Assembly (NCBI RefSeq): GCF_036240795.1
Contig: NZ_CP108454.1
Coordinates: 4,216,001 to 4,280,000, forward strand
Length of the DNA: 64,000 nt
Origin: Streptomyces sp. NBC_01268
GTDB taxonomy: Bacteria; Actinomycetota; Actinomycetes; Streptomycetales; Streptomycetaceae
Direction: 5' to 3'
A program made the position numbers and the translations under genes. Numbering within the stretch: position 1 is the stretch's first letter; the number at the start of each line of letters is the position of its first letter. The notes beneath the pieces were generated by a model that was given only the letters and a program-made list of their open reading frames with translations, was not told the DNA's origin and did no database searches. Below are positions 51,181-59,632 of this stretch, in pieces.

Positions 51181-51345
51181 CTAGTTGACGAGCTCGGTCA
51201 TGAACTGGCCGACGCCTTGAGCGGCGCTCGATATGCCTTCGAACCCTACCTGGACGAGATCCGCCGCCCGGGCCGGGGACGTGATGATCGTGTACAGCAC
51301 GAAAACCACGACCGCGTAGAGAGCGATCTTCTTCGCCTGCGCCAT
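51181..51345 (-). CDS. Very small membrane protein
   Basis: A 54-residue protein from ATG 51345-51343 with one membrane helix (ALYAVVVFVLYTIITSPARA) and a hydrophilic end with GISSAAQGVGQFM. The ARA before ADLV may also be a signal-peptidase site. It is 11 bases upstream of the Dabb gene. Function unknown. Confidence 0.65.
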   Translation of the reverse strand: MAQAKKIALYAVVVFVLYTIITSPARAADLVQVGFEGISSAAQGVGQFMTELVN

Positions 51346-51812
51346 CTGCTCCGCCCTCCCCTGGCCCGCCTCCGCCGCGCGGTCGCCGAGTCTAGCCCAG
51401 GCCCTCCTCACGGGGTCTTTATGGACCAAGGGCCCTGCCGTCGGGGCCTTTTGCCGCCGTCCGGGCGGGTGGCGGAGGAGCAGTATGGATCTCGAGCCCG
51501 GCGGGTCTGGCAGGAATCCGCAGGGTTCGAGGAACCGGCCCTCACTGCGGGGTCCGCGCCGTGAGCTTCCCCCCTGACTGCGGTGCAGGACTTGCAGGAC
51601 CGGTTCTCGTCGGGGGGAGCGGCTTGTCCCCCCGATGCCGCTCCCCCCGTCCCCAACCTTCTTCCATCCGGGCATGATTGTCATGGTCATGACTCGGGCG
51701 CATTCACCTTTGAGGGTTCGCCTTGGGTTCGGCTTGGGGTTCGGCTTGAGGGTTTGCCGTGAGGGGTTGCCGTGAGGGTTCGCCTTGAGGGGGGCGGGGG
51801 TTCGCGGACATG
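51346..51812. other. Non-coding region with repeats and a stem-loop
   Basis: I see no firm gene in this 467-base gap. It holds a 13-bp perfect stem (51611-51623 with 51637-51649, arm CGGGGGGAGCGGC) and, at about 51708-51790, many copies of a 12-base GGTTCGGCTTGAG-like unit. A 47-codon frame from ATG 51421 to about 51564 on the plus strand is possible but unsupported. Confidence 0.5.
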
Positions 51813-51816
51813 AAAA

Positions 51817-51846
51817 AACCTCCCCCAGCCGAAGCTGGGGGAGGTT
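51817..51846 (-). terminator. Terminator after tRNA-Ser(CGA)
   Basis: A perfect 13-bp hairpin with a four-base loop (51834-51846 with 51817-51829) is followed on the minus strand by six T, a classical intrinsic terminator, just after the tRNA. Confidence 0.9.
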
Positions 51847-51849
51847 CTC

Positions 51850-51937
51850 TGGCGGTAGCGGAGGGATTTGAACCCTCGGTGAGTTTCCCCACACTCGCTT
51901 TCGAGGCGAGCTCCTTCGGCCGCTCGGACACGCTACC
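51850..51937 (-). tRNA. tRNA-Ser (anticodon CGA)
   Basis: Class II cloverleaf of 88 bases including an encoded CCA: acceptor GGTAGCG/CGCTACC with discriminator G, anticodon loop CTCGAAA, long variable arm, T arm GAGGG-TTCAAAT-CCCTC. It reads serine UCG codons. Confidence 0.95.
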
Positions 51938-52027
51938 GAGAGAGAGCTTAGCCCAAAGGTGCCCCAGGACTGAAATCCTTATGTCTCCGCAGGTGGGAGG
52001 CGGGTCGGGGCCGGGCCGTAAGGAGCC

Positions 52028-52522
52028 TCAGCGGTCCCGGAAGAAGGCCGTCAGCTGACGGGAGCACTCCTCTTCCAGCACCCCGTGGACGACCTCGGGG
52101 CGATGGTTGAGCCGCCGGTCGCGCACGAGGTCCCAGAGCGAGCCGGTCGCGCCCGCCTTCTCGTCCCAGGCGCCGAAGACCACCCGTTCGACCCGCGCCT
52201 GGACGAGTGCGCCCGCGCACATCACGCACGGCTCCAGGGTCACCACGAGCGTGCAGCCGGTCAGCCGCCACTCGCCGGTCGCCGCGGCCGCCCGCCGCAG
52301 GGCGAGGACCTCGGCGTGGGCCGTCGGGTCGCCGGTCGCCTCGCGCTCGTTGTGGCCGAGGGAGAGGACCGTGCCGTCCGGGGAGAGCACGACCGCGCCG
52401 ACCGGTACGTCACCGGCCAGCGCGGCCCTGTCCGCCTCGGCGAGGGCCTGCCGCATCGGATCCCGCCAGGGGTCCCGTACGGGATCGGGGCCCACGCCGG
52501 GGCCAGGTACCGCCAGGGGCAC
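52028..52522 (-). CDS. tadA: tRNA adenosine(34) deaminase
   Basis: A 164-residue zinc deaminase from GTG 52522-52520, sharing one base with the upstream stop. The zinc/catalytic set is complete: HAE at 69-71 (Glu71 proton shuttle) and PCVMC at 98-102, with a FGAWDEKAGATGSLWDL recognition segment. TadA converts A34 of tRNA-Arg(ACG), encoded at 23834-23906, to inosine. The upstream partner gene is the conserved actinobacterial TadA-associated protein. Confidence 0.92.
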   Translation of the reverse strand: MPLAVPGPGVGPDPVRDPWRDPMRQALAEADRAALAGDVPVGAVVLSPDGTVLSLGHNEREATGDPTAHAEVLALRRAAAATGEWRLTGCTLVVTLEPCVMCAGALVQARVERVVFGAWDEKAGATGSLWDLVRDRRLNHRPEVVHGVLEEECSRQLTAFFRDR

Positions 52523-53049
52523 TAGCGCACGGCCTCCAGGACGGAGGAGGCACCGAGGGCCTCCGCGATCTCCCCGAGGGCGTCGCTGTCGAGCGCGAGC
52601 AGCTCCCGCTCGGAGATGCCCAGGTCCGCCAGGATGTGCCGGTCGCCGACGGGGGCGGCGGGCACGCCCGTCTCCTCGTCGTCCTCGCCGGCCGAGGCGT
52701 CGACGGGCTCGCCGTCCTCCGTGCCGTCCAGGTCCAGCGCGTCCACGTCGGTGTCAGCGTCGCGCGGGTCGTCGCCGAGGACCTCCGAAGTGAGGATCTC
52801 CCCGTACGAGGAACGGGCCGCCGCGGCCGCGTTCGAGACGAAGACCCGCGGGTCGTCCTCGCCGTCGACGCGGACGACGCCGAACCACGCGTCCTCCTGC
52901 TCGATGAACACGATCACGGTCTCGCTGTCGTCCGCCGCGGCCTCCCGGGCCAGATCGGCGATGTCCGACAGGGTCTCCACACTGTCGAGCTCTGTATCGC
53001 TCGCTTCCCACCCGTCTTCGGTGCGCGCGAGCAGTGCGGCGAAGTACAC
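52522..53049 (-). CDS. tRNA adenosine deaminase-associated protein
   Basis: A 175-residue acidic protein. GTG 53049-53047 (GGGAGAG upstream) gives YFAALLARTEDGWEASDTEL as the N-terminus; the family starts there. Residues about 1-85 form an alpha/beta domain (IVFIEQEDAWFGVVRVDGED) and the C-terminus is a very acidic stretch plus a helical end. It is always next to tadA in actinobacteria and its role is not established. Confidence 0.8.
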   Translation of the reverse strand: MYFAALLARTEDGWEASDTELDSVETLSDIADLAREAAADDSETVIVFIEQEDAWFGVVRVDGEDDPRVFVSNAAAAARSSYGEILTSEVLGDDPRDADTDVDALDLDGTEDGEPVDASAGEDDEETGVPAAPVGDRHILADLGISERELLALDSDALGEIAEALGASSVLEAVR

Positions 53050-53296
53050 CTGACTCTCCCACTGATCAGAGGTGTGACGATCCGGCGGCGCGCTCCTGAT
53101 GCCCCGCCCAATCGGCATCGTGGCAGAAACGGAGGCCTCAGGAGAGGTCTTCGGCTCTTGCGTCGTGCATCAGTCTGAACGACACCGCGATCGGGCGGGC
53201 GTGCGACCCCGGCGCACACGGGGGGCGCACGGCGGGCGGGTCAGTGGCGCTTCACCCGTACGTCACCGGGGGAGCCGTCGGCGGGTCACCGGCGCG

Positions 53297-53509
53297 TCAC
53301 CAGCGGAAGGTCCGCATGCGCATGGCCTGCCGCATCCGGGCCGCCCGGGCGCGCCGGGGCTGGACGCGGTCGCGCAGCGCCTTGGCCTCGTTCAGCTCGC
53401 GCAGGAACTGGGCGCGGCGCCTGCGGCGCTCCGCGTCGGTCTCCGGGCGGCGCTCCTCGGGAGCGGGTCCGCCGGGCTTGCCTTCCAGGTCGGGCATGGG
53501 CCACACCAC
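53297..53509 (-). CDS. Small basic protein, function unknown
   Basis: A 70-residue Arg-rich protein from GTG 53509 or ATG 53497. It is nearly one long basic helix (DAERRRRRAQFLRELNEAKA) and may bind nucleic acid or a phosphate-rich partner. It is divergent from upp. No family is recognised. Confidence 0.6.
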   Translation of the reverse strand: MVWPMPDLEGKPGGPAPEERRPETDAERRRRRAQFLRELNEAKALRDRVQPRRARAARMRQAMRMRTFRW

Positions 53510-53589
53510 CCCAGGACTAGGTCCGGTACCTGTGTCCCCACCTTCCCTCCACGGCGTGGTTCGACGCCAGTCCCGGCTACTGTGGAGCC

Positions 53590-54225
53590 ATGCGTCTCCA
53601 CGTCGTCGATCACCCGCTGGTCGCTCACAAGCTCACCACGCTGCGCGACAAGCGCACGGACTCCCCGACCTTCCGCCGGCTCGCCGACGAGCTGGTCACG
53701 CTGCTCGCCTACGAGGCGACCAGGGACGTGCGCACCGAGCAGGTCGACATCGAGACCCCCGTCACGCCGACGACCGGTGTGAAGCTGTCGTACCCGCGTC
53801 CGCTGGTGGTCCCGATCCTGCGGGCCGGCCTCGGCATGCTCGACGGCATGGTGCGGCTCCTCCCGACGGCCGAGGTGGGCTTCCTCGGCATGATCCGCAA
53901 CGAGGAGACGCTGGAGGCGTCCACGTACGCCTCGCGGATGCCGGAGGACCTGTCCGGCCGCCAGGTGTACGTCCTGGACCCGATGCTCGCGACCGGCGGC
54001 ACGCTGGTGGCGGCGATCCAGGAGCTCATCAAGCGCGGCGCCGACGACGTGACCGCGGTCGTGCTGCTCGCCGCCCCGGAGGGCGTCGAGGTCATGGAGC
54101 GCGAGCTGGCGGGCACGCCGGTGACCGTCGTGACGGCCTCGGTCGACGAGCGCCTCAACGAGAGCGGCTACATCGTCCCGGGCCTGGGCGACGCGGGCGA
54201 CCGGATGTACGGGTCCGCCGACTAG
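53590..54225 (+). CDS. upp: Uracil phosphoribosyltransferase
   Basis: A 211-residue enzyme that makes UMP from uracil and PRPP. Conserved blocks: [33 protein letters not shown] (PRPP loop) and the C-terminal [19 protein letters not shown] (uracil-binding). It is full length and stands alone upstream of a repeat-rich spacer. Confidence 0.95.
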   Translation: MRLHVVDHPLVAHKLTTLRDKRTDSPTFRRLADELVTLLAYEATRDVRTEQVDIETPVTPTTGVKLSYPRPLVVPILRAGLGMLDGMVRLLPTAEVGFLGMIRNEETLEASTYASRMPEDLSGRQVYVLDPMLATGGTLVAAIQELIKRGADDVTAVVLLAAPEGVEVMERELAGTPVTVVTASVDERLNESGYIVPGLGDAGDRMYGSAD

Positions 54226-54408
54226 TCCGTCTGCTGGCCCGTCTGCTGGTACGTCGACTGGTCCGTCGACTGGTCCGTCGTCCGGTTCGCCCGTGGGCAG
54301 TTCGCCTGCTGACCGTCCGTCCGTAGAGCCGGTTCGTCCGTAGAGCCGGTTCGTCCGCGGACCGGTCGGTCCGCGGACCGACCGGTCCGCGGACGGGTGC
54401 CCGGGTGT
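54226..54408. repeat. Tandem and palindromic GTCCGCGGACCGG spacer
   Basis: Between the convergent upp and LytR_C genes are repeats of TGGTCCGTCGAC and CGTAGAGCCGGTT (two copies each), then nested palindromes around GTCCGCGGAC (about 54353-54395). It would form stable hairpins and serve as a two-way terminator. Confidence 0.6.
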
Positions 54409-55041
54409 CTAGCAGTGTCCGGGCAGGGGCGGCTTGGGCCTGTTGAGGGCCACGAGCGCCGCGTCCGCCGCGGCCTTCGGGTCGAGGGTCTTGAAGGCCG
54501 TGCCGATGATCAGGTCGACGTCCGCCGTGGTGCGGGCGTCGACCTTTGTCGTGGCGCCCTTCAGCTGGGTGCCGAGCACGGAGAAGCTCCCCTTGGTGGC
54601 GGCGGGGGCGCCGAGCAGTATCCCGGAGCCGGTGACCTTCTTGTCGTACGCGGCCGGGGCGTTGCCCACCTTGCCGATGGCGAAGCCGCGCTTCTTCAGC
54701 TCGTCCGCGGTCGTCTTGGCGAGCCCGGCGCGCGGGGTCGCGTTGTAGACGTTGACCGTGATCTGGCCGGGCTTGGGCAGGGCGGTGGCGGGCTGTGCGC
54801 TCGCCTTGGCGACGGGTTTGCAGTCGGCCTGCTTCCCGGCGGCCGTGGTGGTCTTCCCGTCGCCTCCGGTGAAGACCTCGACCAGCTGCAGCGTCCCCCA
54901 GCCCGCCGCACCGAGCACGAGCGCTCCGGCCGCGGCTGTGAGGATGATCCTGCGCCGGCGGTGGGGGCGGCGCATGCGCGGGTAGACATCGCCCGTGATG
55001 CGGTACTTTCCGCCCATTCCGGGGGGAGTGAGCATGCTCAT
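54409..55041 (-). CDS. LytR C-terminal domain membrane protein
   Basis: A 210-residue protein. A short basic cytoplasmic head (RMRRPHRRRRIILTAAAGAL) leads into one membrane helix (to about residue 58). The rest is a LytR_C domain (ITVNVYNATPRAGLAKTTAD; DVDLIIGTAFKTLDPKA) outside. In LCP proteins this domain follows the transferase; here it is alone. A cell-wall-linked role is inferred. GTPs such as the GDGKTTTA stretch are not a P-loop in context. Confidence 0.85.
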   Translation of the reverse strand: MSMLTPPGMGGKYRITGDVYPRMRRPHRRRRIILTAAAGALVLGAAGWGTLQLVEVFTGGDGKTTTAAGKQADCKPVAKASAQPATALPKPGQITVNVYNATPRAGLAKTTADELKKRGFAIGKVGNAPAAYDKKVTGSGILLGAPAATKGSFSVLGTQLKGATTKVDARTTADVDLIIGTAFKTLDPKAAADAALVALNRPKPPLPGHC

Positions 55042-55217
55042 GAACGCAGCGTAATGCCGCCGGTGGGCGATGCCTACTGGATGATCATGTGATCGCGTCC
55101 GGATGGGGGCGAAGTGGCCCCGAAAGGATCAGCGGGGAGCGGTCCGAGGTGTCGGCCGGGGTGCCCGGCGGGCTGCCCGATGGGCGGGCCGGGAGGGCGC
55201 GGGGAGGCGGCCGACGG

Positions 55218-55514
55218 TCAGTCCATCTCCAGCACGCGGGCGTGCAGCACCTGGCGCTGCTGGAGCGCGGCGCGGACCGCGCGGTGCAGTCCGTCCTCCA
55301 GGTAGAGGTCGCCCCGCCACTTCACGACGTGCGCGAAGAGGTCGCCGTAGAAGGTCGAGTCCTCGGCGAGGAGGGTCTCCAGGTCCAGCTGGCCCTTGGT
55401 CGTCACCAGCTGATCGAGGCGGACCGGGCGCGGGGCGACGTCCGCCCACTGCCGGGTGTTTTCCCGGCCGTGGTCGGGATACGGCTTTCCGTTACCGATG
55501 CGCTTGAAGATCAC
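55218..55514 (-). CDS. Conserved actinobacterial protein of the region
   Basis: A 98-residue protein beginning MIFKRIGNGKPYPDHGR and continuing DVAPRPVRLDQLVTTKGQLD and LHRAVRAALQQRQVLHARVL. It is highly conserved in Streptomyces next to LytR_C and HerA genes and is sometimes named VapB-like in databases. No toxin partner is present, so a toxin-antitoxin function is not supported. Its real role is unknown. Confidence 0.75.
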   Translation of the reverse strand: MIFKRIGNGKPYPDHGRENTRQWADVAPRPVRLDQLVTTKGQLDLETLLAEDSTFYGDLFAHVVKWRGDLYLEDGLHRAVRAALQQRQVLHARVLEMD

Positions 55515-55621
55515 ACGGAAAGCCTACCGGGCGACCGGCTCCCGGCGCAGCCACGCAGGCCCGGTGCGATGCTGGGACAAACCGGGATCAAGCCGTACGC
55601 ACGTGGGACAGGGGTCCGCCA

Positions 55622-57235
55622 ATGAGTGGGAGCGACCAGCCGTCGACAGGCTCCGCGGTGCAGGCGGGCGCCGAGCCCTGGGCGCCGATCGCCGCCGGGT
55701 ACGCCTTCGACGGAGCGGCACTCGATCTGGGGGCCCTGCTCTGGGACGGGGAATGTCACCCGGACGCGCGCATCCGCATCCCGCTGCCCATGCTCAACCG
55801 GCACGGTCTGGTCGCCGGAGCGACCGGCACGGGCAAGACGAAGACGCTCCAGCTGATCGCCGAGCAGCTGTCCGCGAACGGCGTGCCCGTCTTCCTCGCC
55901 GACATCAAGGGCGACGTGTCCGGGGTCGCCGCGCCCGGCGTGGACGGCGAGAAGGTCCGGGAACGGGCCGCGCAGGTAGGGCAGGAGTGGACGGCGACGG
56001 GCTTCCCCTGCGAGTTCTACGGGCTCGGCGGCACCGGCCCTGGCATCCCGGTGCGGGCCACCGTGACCAGCTTCGGCCCGGTGCTGCTCTCCAAGGTGCT
56101 CCAGCTCAACCAGACGCAGGAGCAGTCGCTCGGCCTGATCTTCCACTACGCCGACGCCAAGGGCCTGGAGCTGGTGGACCTGAAGGACCTGCGGGCGGTG
56201 GTCGCCTTCCTCGTGTCGGACGTGGGCAAGGCCGAACTGAAGGGGATCGGCGGGCTTTCGACGGCGACGGCCGGGGTGATCCTGCGCACGATCACCGCGT
56301 TCGAGCAGCAGGGCGCGGGCGGCTTCTTCGGGGAGCCGGAGTTCGACACCGGCGAGTTCCTGCGCACGGCGGCGGACGGCCGCGGTGTCGTCTCCGTGCT
56401 GGAGCTGGCGGCGGTGCAGGACAAGCCGCAGCTGTTCTCGACGTTCCTGATGTGGCTGCTCGCGGACCTCTACGGCGACCTGCCGGAGGTCGGCGACGTC
56501 GACAAGCCGAAGCTGGTGTTCTTCTTCGACGAGGCGCACCTGCTGTTCAGCGGGGCCTCGAAGGCCTTCCTGGAGTCGATCACGCAGACCGTGCGGCTGA
56601 TCCGTTCCAAGGGCGTCGGGGTGTTCTTCGTGACGCAGACCCCCAAGGACGTGCCCGCGGACGTGCTCGCCCAGCTGGGCAACCGGGTGCAGCACGCGCT
56701 GCGCGCCTTCACGCCGGACGACGCCAAGGCGCTCAAGGCGACGGTGCGGACCTTCCCCCGGTCGGCGTACGACCTGGAGGAGGTGCTGACCGGGCTCGGC
56801 ACGGGCGAGGCCGTGATCACCGTCCTGAGCGAGAAGGGCGCCCCGACCCCGGTGGCGGCGACCCGGCTGCGGGCGCCGCAGTCGCTGATGGGCCCGGTCC
56901 CGGCGGCCGACCTGGAGGCGGCGGTGAGGGGATCGCTGCTGTACGGGCGGTACGCGGAGGCGGTGGACCGCGAGTCGGCGTACGAGAAGCTGACGGCCGA
57001 GCAGCAGGCGGCGGAGACGGCGGCGCTGCGGGCGGCGGAGGAGAAGGAGGCGGCCGAGGAGGCCGCGCGGGACGCGAAGGAGGCAGCGAGGGCTCCTCGC
57101 GGGAAGGAGGAGCCCTCGCTCGCCGAACAGGTCGTCGGCAGTGGGATCTTCAAGTCCCTCGCGCGCTCGGTCGGGACCCAGCTGGGCCGGGAGATCTCCC
57201 GTTCGCTCTTCGGGACGGCACGCAGGAAGCGCTAG
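55622..57235 (+). CDS. HerA-like DUF853 ATPase
   Basis: A 537-residue ATPase: an N-terminal beta segment, then GLVAGATGTGKTKTLQLIAE (Walker A at 66-73), VFLADIKGDVSG, and KLVFFFDEAHLLF (Walker B, about 300). The C-terminal part is an Ala/Glu-rich coiled coil and a short RSVGTQLGREISRSLF end. HerA/DUF853 proteins form hexamers that move along DNA; with NurA they process ends, but no NurA gene is next to it. The gene is monocistronic with a strong hairpin after it. Confidence 0.85.
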   Translation: MSGSDQPSTGSAVQAGAEPWAPIAAGYAFDGAALDLGALLWDGECHPDARIRIPLPMLNRHGLVAGATGTGKTKTLQLIAEQLSANGVPVFLADIKGDVSGVAAPGVDGEKVRERAAQVGQEWTATGFPCEFYGLGGTGPGIPVRATVTSFGPVLLSKVLQLNQTQEQSLGLIFHYADAKGLELVDLKDLRAVVAFLVSDVGKAELKGIGGLSTATAGVILRTITAFEQQGAGGFFGEPEFDTGEFLRTAADGRGVVSVLELAAVQDKPQLFSTFLMWLLADLYGDLPEVGDVDKPKLVFFFDEAHLLFSGASKAFLESITQTVRLIRSKGVGVFFVTQTPKDVPADVLAQLGNRVQHALRAFTPDDAKALKATVRTFPRSAYDLEEVLTGLGTGEAVITVLSEKGAPTPVAATRLRAPQSLMGPVPAADLEAAVRGSLLYGRYAEAVDRESAYEKLTAEQQAAETAALRAAEEKEAAEEAARDAKEAARAPRGKEEPSLAEQVVGSGIFKSLARSVGTQLGREISRSLFGTARRKR

Positions 57236-57238
57236 CGG

Positions 57239-57273
57239 CACCGGCCGGGCGGGGTGGCCCCGCCCGGCCGGTG
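57239..57273. terminator. Terminator after the HerA-like gene
   Basis: A perfect 16-bp inverted repeat, CACCGGCCGGGCGGGG and complement (57239-57254 with 57258-57273), has a three-base loop. Between it and 57322 a 21-base block is directly repeated; its second copy includes the M28 gene stop. Confidence 0.8.
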
Positions 57274-57310
57274 ACCGGCCCGGTGGACTACTCGGTGGCC
57301 GGCCGGTGGA

Positions 57311-58861
57311 CTACTCGGTGGCCTCGTCGTGGTCGGAGTGCAGGCCGCCGCCGCTGCCCGCGTCGCCGGTGGTCGGGACGGAGACGACCGGGCGCTTCAG
57401 GGAGCTGATGTCGTGGGCGTAGGTGCCCACGGCGTTGGCGATGACGTCGATGTTGACGTCGAAGGCCGTCATGTTGATGTTCGAGAGGTCGTCGCCCTTG
57501 GCGTGGTAGTTCACGTCGTAGGCGACGCCCGCCTGGCCGCCGAACTTGGCCGCCTGGCCCGCGGTCTTGATGCCCTCGGCGCCGGTGAAGGTGCCGCCGG
57601 AGGCGATGCCGGCGTCGACGAACGGGCCGTAGTCGGAGCGGCCGGTGAAGTCGGTTCCCTCGTGCGCGGTGCCGCGTCCGTCGAGGAAGTCGTTGATGTC
57701 GCGCTCCAGCTGGGCGGAGCCCTCGGGGCCCGCGCCCGAGCCGACGCCGTCGGAGTTGTCGCCGTCGTAGACGAAGAGTCCGTAGTTCGGCGAGGCGATC
57801 ATGTCGAAGTTCAGGTAGAGCTTGATCTCCTTCTTGCCGAGCTCGCTGAGGTTGGCGACGTAGTGCTCGGAGCCGAGCAGGCCGTTCTCCTCGGCGGACC
57901 ACCAGGCGAAGCGGACCTTGTTGCGGACCTTGTCCTTGGACTTGGCGAGCTCCAGGGCGGTCTGGAGGAGGCCGGCCGAGCCGGAGCCGTTGTCGTTGAT
58001 GCCGGGGCCCGCGGTGACGGAGTCGAGGTGCGAGCCGAGCACCACGGTGTTGGCGGCGTTGCCGCCGACGGTCTCCGCGATGACGTTGTTGGTGGAACGC
58101 TTCTCCTGGAGCTGGCGGATCTCGAAGGAGAGGTTCACCGCGCCCTTGGCGAGGTCGGCGACGAGCGCCTCGCCCTCGGCCTTGGTGATGCCGCCGGTCG
58201 GGACGCCGGGGCCGGGCTCGCCGAGGGTGCCGGAGAGGACGCCTTCGGCGTTGTTGTAGACGATCGCGCCGACGGCACCGGCGGCGCCCGCGTTCTGCTG
58301 CTTGACGGAGAAGTTGCAGCCGCCGCGCTTGATGAGCGCGATCTTGCCGGTGAAGGTGCCGGAGGCGAAGTCGCCCGGCTCGCAGCCGGTGGTGCCGTCC
58401 GCGTCGACCGGGACCGCGGCGAGCGCGGCCGTCACGCCGCCGACCGGGGTCGACTTGGTGTAGGTCATCGCCTTGATGTCGAGGTCACGGGCGGCGGGGG
58501 AGACGACGGAGGCCTTCTCGGCGAGCGTCTGGGTGTAGATGAAGTCGAACTTCTGGTACGTGACGGCGTAGCCGGCCTTCTTCAGCTGCGTGTACACGTA
58601 CGCGGCCGAGGCGTCGTGGCCGAGCGTGCCGGCGGCGCGGTTGCCGCCGGCCGAGTCGGCTATCGCCTGGAACTTCTGGAGGTGCTTGTAGGCGTCCTTC
58701 GCGGACGTCTCACGGACCAGCTTCTTCGCCAGCTTGGCGGCGTCGCGGGCTGCCGCGGCCCCGGGGTCGGGGGTGGCGGTGGCGGGCGCGGCGAGCACCA
58801 GCGGGGTGGCGAGTGCGGCGGCGGCCAGAACGGCGGCGGCTCTGCGCTGGGTTGCGTTCAC
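57311..58861 (-). CDS. Secreted M28-family aminopeptidase with PA domain
   Basis: A 516-residue protein from GTG 58861-58859 (GAAGGA upstream). The signal peptide (LAAAALATPLVLAAPATATP) leads into an M28 zinc peptidase with a PA domain inserted at about 150-250 (IALIKRGGCNFSVKQQNAGA). Zinc/catalytic motifs: LGSHLDSVTAGPGINDNGSG (His, Asp), WWSAEENGLLGSEHYV (Glu-Glu), DMIASPNYG, and FTGRSDYGPFVDAG near the end. It is close to S. griseus aminopeptidase S and should release hydrophobic N-terminal residues outside the cell. Confidence 0.92.
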   Translation of the reverse strand: MNATQRRAAAVLAAAALATPLVLAAPATATPDPGAAAARDAAKLAKKLVRETSAKDAYKHLQKFQAIADSAGGNRAAGTLGHDASAAYVYTQLKKAGYAVTYQKFDFIYTQTLAEKASVVSPAARDLDIKAMTYTKSTPVGGVTAALAAVPVDADGTTGCEPGDFASGTFTGKIALIKRGGCNFSVKQQNAGAAGAVGAIVYNNAEGVLSGTLGEPGPGVPTGGITKAEGEALVADLAKGAVNLSFEIRQLQEKRSTNNVIAETVGGNAANTVVLGSHLDSVTAGPGINDNGSGSAGLLQTALELAKSKDKVRNKVRFAWWSAEENGLLGSEHYVANLSELGKKEIKLYLNFDMIASPNYGLFVYDGDNSDGVGSGAGPEGSAQLERDINDFLDGRGTAHEGTDFTGRSDYGPFVDAGIASGGTFTGAEGIKTAGQAAKFGGQAGVAYDVNYHAKGDDLSNINMTAFDVNIDVIANAVGTYAHDISSLKRPVVSVPTTGDAGSGGGLHSDHDEATE

Positions 58862-58976
58862 AGAAGTCCTTCCCGATTCGTACGAGGTGGAAGGGAAGTT
58901 AGCGACGCGTGGTGGATTTTGTGAACACATCTGGCGCAATTCCTGTCAGGTTGAACAGGATTGAAATCTGGAATTT

Positions 58977-59591
58977 TCAATTCCGGGTTGTTTTGCTGGA
59001 TTTGGGGGCGGCCGCGCTCGCCTTGGCCGCCGCCTTCATCTCCTGCTTGTGGGCGCGCACCTTGGCCAGCGACTCCGGCCCGGTGATGTCGGCGGCCGAG
59101 CGGTAGCAGCTCGCCTCGCCGTACGCGCCCGCCGCCTCCCGCCAGCCCGTGGGGCGCACGTCGTACCGCTTGCCGAGCAGGGCCAGGAAGATCCGCGCCT
59201 TCTGCTCGCCGAACCCGGGCAGCGCCTTGAGCCGGGCGAGCAGCTCCGTCCCGGTCGCCGCGTCCCGCCAGACGGCCTCGGCGTCGCCGCCGTACTCGTC
59301 GACGAGGAACCGGCACAGCTGCTGGATCCGCTTGGCCATGGAGCCCGGGTAGCGGTGCACGGCCGGCTTCTCGGAGAGCAGCGCGGCGAAGGCCTCGGGG
59401 TCGTGGACGGCGATCTCGTGCGCGTCCAGGTCGTCGTGGCCCATCCGGGTCGCGATCGTGTACGGGCCGGAGAACGCCCACTCCATCGGCACCTGCTGGT
59501 CGAGCAGCATGCCGACGAGCGCGGCGAGCGGGGAGCGGCCGAGCAGCTCGTCTGCCTCGGGCTGCTGGGCGAGGTGGATCTCGGGGCTCAT
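58977..59591 (-). CDS. HhH-GPD base-excision DNA glycosylase family protein
   Basis: A 204-residue protein from ATG 59591-59589. It has the helix-hairpin-helix LARLKALPGFGEQKARIFLA and, at the start, LVGMLLDQQVPMEWAFSGP, a hallmark of a conserved actinobacterial HhH-GPD branch. The tail is Lys/Ala-rich. The family excises damaged bases; the precise lesion is unknown. It follows no clear operon partner. Confidence 0.8.
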   Translation of the reverse strand: MSPEIHLAQQPEADELLGRSPLAALVGMLLDQQVPMEWAFSGPYTIATRMGHDDLDAHEIAVHDPEAFAALLSEKPAVHRYPGSMAKRIQQLCRFLVDEYGGDAEAVWRDAATGTELLARLKALPGFGEQKARIFLALLGKRYDVRPTGWREAAGAYGEASCYRSAADITGPESLAKVRAHKQEMKAAAKASAAAPKSSKTTRN

Positions 59592-59632
59592 GACCGGATC
59601 ATCCCGCCGCCGCGCCCCGCCCGCGCGGTGGG

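Noticed and set aside
55218..55514. VapB antitoxin of a toxin-antitoxin system.
   Set aside because: No VapC/PIN gene is adjacent and the protein is a conserved chromosomal gene; the name seems a database habit.
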